In this document: positions 1-3,972 of the stretch, piece after piece | How positions within the stretch are numbered: position 1 is the first letter of the stretch | Layout of the letters: each line of letters opens with the position of its first letter | Assembly (NCBI GenBank): GCA_031547595.1 | Contig: JAVBRU010000101.1 | Location: 1-5,804, forward strand | Source of the DNA: JAVBRU01 sp031547595 | GTDB lineage: Bacteria; Bacillota; Clostridia; Christensenellales; Aristaeellaceae | Length of the DNA stretch: 5,804 bases | Direction: 5' to 3' | The notes under the pieces: model-generated | What the model was told of the DNA's origin: nothing | Databases searched by the model: none | The model's input: the letters and a program-made list of their open reading frames with translations, nothing else | Made by a program: the position numbers and the translations under genes

Positions 1-538
1 GCGCCGCGCCCTCGCCCTGCACCAGCGCGGGGCGGAGGATGAGCTGCACGGATTTGTTGCGCCGCTTGGTGACCATCTCAATATCGTGCACCACCGCGCC
101 GCTTTTTGAAGTGACAATGCCTACCGCGCGCGGCAGCAGCGGCAGGGGGCGCTTGCGCGCCGCGTCAAACAGCCCTTCCGCCAGCAGCTTGGCTTTCAGC
201 TCTTCCAGCTTTTGAAACAGCTCGCCCACGCCGTCCTGCGCCATCTGCTCGGTATAAAACTGATAGCTGCCGCTTTGCGTGTACAGCCCGACTGTGCCTG
301 TCAGCACCACGCGCATGCCGTCCCGCGGCATAAACTTGACGCGGGACGCGCTTTGACGAAACATCGCGCACTGGATGCGCGCGTCCTTGTCCTTGAGCGT
401 GAAATACCAGTGCCCCGACGCGTACTGCTTGAACCCGCTGAGCTCTCCGCGCAGCTTAATATCGCGCAGCATCGGATCACCCGCGAGGGACTTTCGCACA
501 TACTCGTTCAGCTCGGTCACGCTCAGCGTCCACGCCAT
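1..538 (-). CDS. xseA: Exodeoxyribonuclease VII large subunit XseA, N-terminal part (3' end off the window)
   Basis: XseA with XseB forms exonuclease VII, a cytoplasmic enzyme that degrades single-stranded DNA from both ends into short oligonucleotides. I translated this frame by hand: 179 complete codons are present, against roughly 400-450 in the family, and the frame stays open at the left edge. Residues about 5-100 look like the OB-fold ssDNA-binding domain (GELSGFK at 31-37, GHWYFTLKD at 42-50). The start of the catalytic domain follows, with PLPLLPRAVGIVTSKSGAVV at 131-150, then HDIE, RR and LRPALVQGEGAA. By alignment from memory, D152 matches an Asp implicated in E. coli XseA catalysis. 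The ATG at 538 directly follows the folD stop (TAAATG), with AGAGGAAGG eight bases upstream inside folD, so translation is probably coupled. xseB would be expected just beyond the edge. Confidence 0.95.
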   Translation of the reverse strand, partial: MAWTLSVTELNEYVRKSLAGDPMLRDIKLRGELSGFKQYASGHWYFTLKDKDARIQCAMFRQSASRVKFMPRDGMRVVLTGTVGLYTQSGSYQFYTEQMAQDGVGELFQKLEELKAKLLAEGLFDAARKRPLPLLPRAVGIVTSKSGAVVHDIEMVTKRRNKSVQLILRPALVQGEGAA

Positions 539-1384
539 TTACTTTGCCTTCCTCTGCGCCGCTTCCACGGTGTTTTGCATCAGCATGCAGATGGTCATCT
601 TGCCAACGCCGCCGGGCACGGGCGTGATGTATCCCGCCACCTCACTGACTGCGTCAAAATCCACATCGCCCACCACTTTTCCGTCCACGCGGTTGATGCC
701 CACATCGACGACTGCCGCGCCGGGCTTGACCATATCCTTGGTGACAAACTTCGCTTTGCCAAGCGCGGCCACCAGCACATCCGCGCGGCGGGTGTGCGCG
801 GCCAGATCCGCCGTGCGGGAGTGGCAGATTGTGACGGTGCAGTTTTCGTTCAACAGCAGCATGGCAATGGGCTTGCCCACGATGTTGCTGCGGCCAATGA
901 TCACCGCTTCTTTGCCGGAAAGCGGCACATTGCCGGCCTTCAGCATGTGCATAATGCCCTTGGGCGTGCAGGCCACAACGCCCTCCTGGCCGGTGAACAG
1001 CTTGCCTGCATTGTCGATATGGAAGCCGTCCACGTCTTTTTCCGGAATGATTTTCTTCAACGCCTGCGCTTCGTTGAGGTGCTTTGGCAGGGGCAATTGC
1101 ACCAGGATGCCGTCGGTCAGCGGATCGTTATTCAGTGCGTCAATCTGCGCCTCCAGCTCTTCCTGGGTGGTGGTATCGGGCATGAGGATGGTATTTGACA
1201 AAATGCCCAGTTCTTCACATGACTTGCCCTTGTTGCGCACATAGACCTGGCTGGCCGGGTTTTCGCCCACCAGAATCACAGATAAGCCGCAGGTGATGCC
1301 CTGAGCTTTCAGTGCCTGCACCTTGACTTTCAGCTCGTCCATCAGCGCCGCCGCCATCACTTTGCCATCCAATAATACTGCCAT
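539..1384 (-). CDS. folD: Bifunctional methylenetetrahydrofolate dehydrogenase / methenyltetrahydrofolate cyclohydrolase FolD
   Basis: FolD interconverts 5,10-methylene-THF and 10-formyl-THF through NADP-dependent oxidation and then hydrolysis, supplying one-carbon units for purine and formyl-Met synthesis in the cytoplasm. The 281 residues match the usual family length. Visible motifs are VGENPASQVYVRNKGK (39-54; Y48 and the expected catalytic lysine K52), DGILVQLPLP (91-100), KDVDGFH (116-122; expected active-site Asp D119), the dinucleotide-binding GRSNIVGKP (164-172) and TPVPGGVG (254-261). Two usually conserved prolines differ: PCTP reads ACTP (138-141) and GVGPMT reads GVGKMT (K262). 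The enzyme otherwise looks intact. The ATG at 1384 has AGGAG nine bases upstream. The gene lies 71 bp after nusB and abuts xseA. Confidence 0.97.
   Translation of the reverse strand: MAVLLDGKVMAAALMDELKVKVQALKAQGITCGLSVILVGENPASQVYVRNKGKSCEELGILSNTILMPDTTTQEELEAQIDALNNDPLTDGILVQLPLPKHLNEAQALKKIIPEKDVDGFHIDNAGKLFTGQEGVVACTPKGIMHMLKAGNVPLSGKEAVIIGRSNIVGKPIAMLLLNENCTVTICHSRTADLAAHTRRADVLVAALGKAKFVTKDMVKPGAAVVDVGINRVDGKVVGDVDFDAVSEVAGYITPVPGGVGKMTICMLMQNTVEAAQRKAK
547..555 (-). promoter_or_regulatory. Ribosome binding site of xseA within the folD 3' end
   Basis: AGAGGAAGG lies eight bases before the xseA ATG and inside the last folD codons. The stop and start are adjacent (TAAATG), which suits re-initiation by the same ribosome. 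Confidence 0.8.
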
Positions 1385-1393
1385 TGTCCATCA

Positions 1394-1398
1394 CTCCT
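1394..1398 (-). promoter_or_regulatory. Ribosome binding site of folD
   Basis: AGGAG lies nine bases before the ATG at 1384. Another ATG between them is out of frame. Confidence 0.8.
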
Positions 1399-1406
1399 TT
1401 GCATGG

Positions 1407-1452
1407 TTCAAAACCGCAAATACGGCCCCGCTACGCAAGGCCGCATTTTGAA
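1407..1452 (-). other. Imperfect stem-loop in the nusB-folD gap
   Basis: TTCAAAA (1407-1413) pairs with TTTTGAA (1446-1452), and inside it TACGGCC (1421-1427) pairs with GGCCGCA (1439-1445) with one mismatch. A seven-base bulge lies on one side and the loop is about 11 bases. It begins three bases past the nusB stop. No T run follows on the transcribed strand, so it is more likely an mRNA stability or processing structure, or a weak attenuator, than a terminator. Confidence 0.5.
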
Positions 1453-1455
1453 AAA

Positions 1456-1863
1456 TCACTGCTGTTGCTCCGCCTCGGCCAGCACGCTGCTGAGAAGGCC
1501 ATTCACAAACTTGCCCGCGCCGGGGGTGTTGAACTTCTGCGCCAGCGTGACGGCCTCATTGATGACAACACTGGGCGGTACTTCTTTGGCGTACAGAATT
1601 TCGTATACCGCTACACGAAGCACCGCTACGTCCACCTTGGCCAGGCGATCCAGCGTCCAATCCCGCAGATTCTTTTCGATGGCGTGGTCAATCTCGTCCC
1701 CATGCAGGGCAATGCCCGACAGCAGACTTTCGATGTATTGCTGGTCGTCTTCCTCGGGCGCAAAGGCAATCAAGCCCAGCAGCGTATCATCGCCGCCGTC
1801 GCCCCCCAGCATGTTTTCAAATACCATTTGCACAGCTGCCGCGCGTGCCGCTTTTCGAGCCAT
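1456..1863 (-). CDS. nusB: Transcription antitermination factor NusB
   Basis: NusB binds the boxA RNA element with NusE (ribosomal protein S10) and helps RNA polymerase read through rRNA operons. The 135 residues are normal for this all-helical protein. The N-terminus has the basic MARKAARAAAVQ pattern. The C-terminal half carries the family hallmark: RDWTLDRLAKVDVAVLRVAV (67-86), YEILY, then EVPPSVVINEAVTLAQKF (94-111) and GKFVNGLL. The ATG at 1863 is the only sensible start, because an in-frame TAA lies a dozen codons or fewer upstream with no ATG, GTG or TTG between. The nearest purine-rich ribosome site (AGAAGGA, 1881-1887) is unusually distant at 17 nt, with a small GC hairpin between. 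The gene lies 34 bp after the DUF2273 gene in the same operon. Confidence 0.96.
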   Translation of the reverse strand: MARKAARAAAVQMVFENMLGGDGGDDTLLGLIAFAPEEDDQQYIESLLSGIALHGDEIDHAIEKNLRDWTLDRLAKVDVAVLRVAVYEILYAKEVPPSVVINEAVTLAQKFNTPGAGKFVNGLLSSVLAEAEQQQ

Positions 1864-1867
1864 AGTT

Positions 1868-1887
1868 GGGCGTACCCCGTTCCTTCT
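1868..1887 (-). promoter_or_regulatory. nusB leader: distant AGAAGGA site plus small GC hairpin
   Basis: AGAAGGA (1881-1887) is 17 nt from the nusB ATG, farther than normal. Between them GGGGTACGCCC (1868-1878) could form a three-pair GC stem. If folded it would bring the site to a normal effective distance. The stem is short, so this is tentative; the nearer GGGG may also pair weakly with the ribosome. Confidence 0.35.
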
Positions 1888-1897
1888 GTGTTATCGG

Positions 1898-2158
1898 TTA
1901 CTCTTCGTCGTGGTAATGCGTGTTGTCCTTGGAGGGAAACAGGCGGTTGGCAATGCCTTGTATAAAGGCCTTTTTGTCTTTTACGCCGCCGATGAACACG
2001 CCCAGAGCCACCAGGAAAATGACCAGGACCGTGCTCCAGAAACCGATGGTCAGGATCAGCACAGCCAGCACCAGCGCCATCACGCCCATAAATACGGCGC
2101 ATTCCGGCGTGCCGATCTTGAACATTTCTTTTGTCCAGTGCTTCCAGCCGTCATTCAT
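1898..2158 (-). CDS. DUF2273 small integral membrane protein (Asp23/AmaP partner)
   Basis: This 86-residue protein has a short N-terminal stretch with basic residues, two hydrophobic helices (about 20-38 and 42-59) joined by a tight turn, and a charged hydrophilic tail ending in HYHDEE. The segment TIGFWSTVLVIFLVALGVFI (37-56) followed by GGVKD matches the DUF2273 family pattern as I remember it. Members of that family are repeatedly encoded beside asp23/amaP genes in Gram-positive bacteria; their biochemical role is not established. The frame is fixed by an ATG at 2158 with AGGAGG nine bases upstream. The start overlaps the amaP stop by 8 nt (ATGAATGA). A second ATG four bases further on is in another frame. 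I infer that it joins a membrane complex with AmaP. Confidence 0.9.
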   Translation of the reverse strand: MNDGWKHWTKEMFKIGTPECAVFMGVMALVLAVLILTIGFWSTVLVIFLVALGVFIGGVKDKKAFIQGIANRLFPSKDNTHYHDEE

Positions 2159-2915
2159 CGTTTGCTTCCTCCTGGGTGTCTGCCGCAGGGGCAGGAACCT
2201 CCGCCGCCGGGATCACTTCCGGCTGCTCGGGAATAGGGGCGGGTGTTTCGTCTTGCAAAAGCTCCGGCAGCTGATCGGTTTTGCCAAAGATGCGCTGATG
2301 CAGCGGCGTCTTTTCCTTGGGCTTTACCGGCGCGGCTTCTTTTTCGCCGTTCACCTCGGCCTTGACAAGGTAGGGCGAGTTGCCGCCCACGCCACTATTG
2401 GCCGTCTCCACCGATACGCACACCTCCCGCACATCAATGCCGGAGGAGGCTACCAGGTATTGCTTGATCTGCTTTTGCAGGGATGCCACCGCCAGGGGTA
2501 TGCTGATATTGTTGGCCAGGGAGATGTTCAAATCCACCGTCACGCCTTCGCGCCCGTTGTGGATTTTCATTGATACCACGCTGACCTCCTCATGCATATC
2601 AATGCATTTTTGCACGAGGTTTTCGATGGCCTTCACCGCGATGCGAAGCTCGCCATTGTCGGTTTTTTGCACCACAAAGTCGTGCTTGTTATAGCGGAAC
2701 TTGCGGGGCAAAAATGCCAGATACCCGCCAAAGGCCACCACCAGGATGCCCACCAGCAATATCAGGATGCGCCGCCCGGTAAAGAACGCTTCGCCATCCG
2801 CACTGATCTCAAAGGGGGCCAATTGGCAGCCCAGCACCACAATGCCCACGCCTGCCAACAGCACCAGCGCAGCGCCCAGCACCAATAAGATGCGATCCCA
2901 TACGTTGATTTTCAC
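2151..2915 (-). CDS. amaP: Alkaline shock response membrane anchor protein AmaP-like
   Basis: AmaP anchors the abundant Asp23 protein to the membrane in Staphylococcus aureus. This 254-residue protein has the expected layout: transmembrane helices at about 8-31 and 48-69, a basic stop-transfer segment (RKFRYNK, 71-77), and a cytoplasmic domain at about 88-170. That domain resembles Asp23/Gls24 itself, with GELRIAVKAIENLV, VDLNISLANNISIPLAVASL and VREVCVSVE. From about 190 on, a low-complexity Pro/Ala/Glu tail follows. The start is GTG at 2915: it has AGGAGG nine bases upstream and no ATG lies nearby in frame. The next gene overlaps by 8 nt. The tail is longer and more proline-rich than I would expect for a minimal AmaP. 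Function is assigned by architecture and neighbours. Confidence 0.85.
   Translation of the reverse strand: MKINVWDRILLVLGAALVLLAGVGIVVLGCQLAPFEISADGEAFFTGRRILILLVGILVVAFGGYLAFLPRKFRYNKHDFVVQKTDNGELRIAVKAIENLVQKCIDMHEEVSVVSMKIHNGREGVTVDLNISLANNISIPLAVASLQKQIKQYLVASSGIDVREVCVSVETANSGVGGNSPYLVKAEVNGEKEAAPVKPKEKTPLHQRIFGKTDQLPELLQDETPAPIPEQPEVIPAAEVPAPAADTQEEANDE
2168..2173 (-). promoter_or_regulatory. Ribosome binding site of the DUF2273 gene inside amaP
   Basis: AGGAGG inside the last amaP codons lies nine bases before the ATG at 2158. It supports that start over the ATG four bases later and suggests translational coupling across the 8-nt overlap. Confidence 0.85.
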
Positions 2916-2924
2916 AGGATGATT

Positions 2925-2930
2925 CCTCCT
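2925..2930 (-). promoter_or_regulatory. Ribosome binding site that sets the GTG start of amaP
   Basis: AGGAGG lies nine bases before GTG at 2915. No ATG falls at a usable distance, so the site decides the start. Confidence 0.85.
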
Positions 2931-2952
2931 TCACACACGCAGCCGCAATAAG

Positions 2953-2978
2953 CACGCGCAATCAAAGCATTGCGCGTG
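2953..2978 (-). other. Perfect 10-bp hairpin between asp23 and amaP
   Basis: CACGCGCAAT (2953-2962) and ATTGCGCGTG (2969-2978) pair perfectly around a six-base loop, two bases past the asp23 stop. On the transcribed strand it is followed by CTTATTGCGG, not a T run, so it is not a standard intrinsic terminator. It could be a partial attenuator, a 3' stabiliser, or an RNase processing point that makes asp23 more abundant than the downstream membrane genes. Confidence 0.7.
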
Positions 2979-2980
2979 GA

Positions 2981-3721
2981 TTAATCGCGTGCCTGCTGCT
3001 TGCGGTTGCGGCGCTGCTTGGAGGCATCCTCCGCGGGGGCTTCAATGGGTGCTTCTTCTGCTGCAATTTCTTCCGGCGCTTCTTCTGCCACGGGTTCTTC
3101 CGCACACTCTGCGCACTCGTCGCAGCAGCAGGCGGCTTCTTCCGTCACTTCGGCTTCATCCGCCGCCATTTCGATTTGCAGCTCCTGCTCCAATTGCTCC
3201 TCGGCCTCGGTGCGCATTTCCTCCACCTCGGCCTGAGTAGGAACAGCCACGGGTTCTTCCACGGGCTCCGCCGCCGGGGCCTCGGGCTGCGCCAGCACAG
3301 GGGTATTGGCAGCTTCGATACCCTTCTGGGTGGCCTTCTTTTCTTTTTCAAAGCTGACGCCCTGCACATGGACGTCCACTTTGACCACATGCAGCCCGGT
3401 CATACTCTCGATGGCCTTGCGCACGTTTTCTTGCACTTCACTGCAAACCTTTTGAATGGGCTTGCCGTATTCTACGATGGTATACAAATCGACAGACGCT
3501 TCCTCGCTGCCAATTTCGACCTTGACGCCACGCGTAATATTGCGGTTGCGGCCGATGATATCGGTGAAACCGCCGCTGATGCACATGCCGGCAATGCCGT
3601 CGATTTCATTGGCGGCAACCCCCGCGATAATGGCGATGACCTCGTTGGCGTAGGTGATGGTTCCGCCGTTTTGCAATTCCACGTCAGCATTGACGGGAAG
3701 GTTATCCTTCTTTTGCGCCAT
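2981..3721 (-). CDS. Asp23/Gls24 family envelope stress response protein with acidic Cys-containing tail
   Basis: Asp23/Gls24 (DUF322) proteins are cytoplasmic, often membrane-tethered proteins tied to envelope or alkaline stress and, for Bacillus YqhY, to lipid homeostasis. Residues about 18-125 of this 246-residue protein form the domain: GGTITYANEVIAIIAGVAAN (19-38), EIDGIAGM, VKVEIGSEEASVDLYTIVEY (66-85), NVRKAIESMTGL (99-110) and VVKVDVHVQGV. A second part of about 110 residues, rich in Glu, Ala and Pro and possibly helical at 162-186, is unusual. It holds five clustered cysteines (198-200, 203, 206) and ends in the basic SKQRRNRKQQARD. The ATG at 3721 has a strong TAAGGAGGTG site (3729-3738). 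It is the first gene after the promoter. Its position before nusB suggests a YqhY-type member; no acc genes are visible. Confidence 0.93.
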   Translation of the reverse strand: MAQKKDNLPVNADVELQNGGTITYANEVIAIIAGVAANEIDGIAGMCISGGFTDIIGRNRNITRGVKVEIGSEEASVDLYTIVEYGKPIQKVCSEVQENVRKAIESMTGLHVVKVDVHVQGVSFEKEKKATQKGIEAANTPVLAQPEAPAAEPVEEPVAVPTQAEVEEMRTEAEEQLEQELQIEMAADEAEVTEEAACCCDECAECAEEPVAEEAPEEIAAEEAPIEAPAEDASKQRRNRKQQARD

Positions 3722-3728
3722 GCAATCG

Positions 3729-3738
3729 CACCTCCTTA
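3729..3738 (-). promoter_or_regulatory. Strong ribosome binding site of the asp23-family gene
   Basis: TAAGGAGGTG is an almost full complement to the 16S rRNA tail and lies seven bases before the ATG at 3721. It is the strongest site in the window, which fits the high abundance known for Asp23 in S. aureus. Confidence 0.85.
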
Positions 3739-3742
3739 CAGG

Positions 3743-3756
3743 TATACTCCAGTATA
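3743..3756. promoter_or_regulatory. Palindrome over the -10 box and start site, possible operator
   Basis: TATACT-CC-AGTATA is a perfect 6-bp inverted repeat with a two-base spacer. It covers the -10 hexamer and reaches the predicted transcription start of the asp23 operon. A repressor bound here would block the promoter. No regulator is identified, and AT-rich -10 sequences can form short palindromes by chance. Confidence 0.35.
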
Positions 3757-3779
3757 ACAGATTTCATAAATTTGTGCAA
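3751..3779 (-). promoter_or_regulatory. Sigma-A-type promoter for the asp23 operon
   Basis: On the minus strand a -10 box TATACT (3751-3756) carries an extended TG motif (TGTTATACT). It sits 17 bp after a weak -35 TTGCAC (3774-3779). The predicted start near 3743-3745 leaves a short leader before the ribosome site at 3729-3738. The extended -10 may compensate for the poor -35. It lies between the aspS-side palindrome and the asp23 start, where a promoter would be expected. Confidence 0.65.
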
Positions 3780-3783
3780 TGGT

Positions 3784-3799
3784 TGACACACAAGTGTCA
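3784..3799. promoter_or_regulatory. Inverted repeat just upstream of the -35, possible regulator site
   Basis: TGACAC and GTGTCA form a perfect 6-bp inverted repeat around a four-base spacer. On the minus strand it ends five bases upstream of the proposed -35 of the asp23 promoter. That placement would suit an activator or repressor site. No regulator can be named from sequence alone. Confidence 0.35.
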
Positions 3800-3814
3800 T
3801 TGTTGAGGGAGGTC

Positions 3815-3972
3815 ATACTAAAAACTGGGTAAAAGGCTTCGAAGATCGTGATGAATTTTTGTTCCTCGCTAATTTGAGGGAACGCAGCGTAGTAGCGCTA
3901 CGCTAAGTGGACGAAAAGACGCGAGGGACAAAAGACGCACGAGCTTGAAGACTTTTAATCAGAGATTAGTAT
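3815..3972. repeat. 158-bp imperfect palindrome, candidate MITE-like element or giant stem-loop
   Basis: Read inward from both ends, the two strands share in order ATACTAA, CTG, TAAAAG, CTTC, TCGTG, TTTTGT, CCTCGC and AGCGTAG, separated by short mismatched stretches of similar length. The centre is a 7-bp hairpin (AGCGTAG 3886-3892, CTACGCT 3898-3904). The arms are therefore nearly full length (3815-3892 and 3898-3972). A competing local hairpin, GTTCCTC with GAGGGAAC (3861-3883), is also possible. No obvious coding sequence and no clear target-site duplication is visible. The right arm includes the aspS stop codon. The form suits a miniature inverted-repeat element or a structured extragenic repeat. 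As RNA from aspS it would fold strongly and ends near UUUUU (3820-3824), so it may also end transcription. Confidence 0.7.

Noticed and set aside
212..1244. Two long plus-strand open frames opposite folD and xseA (212-1198 and 375-1244)
   Set aside because: They lie antisense to well-supported genes, show no recognisable domains and have His/Arg/Ala- or Ser-rich composition typical of frames opposite GC-rich coding DNA.
1384..2236. Plus-strand open frames across nusB and the DUF2273 gene
   Set aside because: They cross several minus-strand genes and their gaps, and the minus-strand proteins are clearly recognisable.
2953..2978. Hairpin after asp23 as an intrinsic terminator
   Set aside because: No T run follows on the transcribed strand, and amaP with its own ribosome site follows without a visible promoter.
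3783..3818. Plus-strand TTGACA (3783-3788) as a divergent promoter
   Set aside because: The only -10-like sequence (CATACT) is about 24 bp away, too far, and no plus-strand gene follows.
3815..3972. The palindrome as a CRISPR unit or a tRNA
   Set aside because: There is a single inverted pair with no direct repeats or spacers, and no cloverleaf or T-loop sequence is visible.
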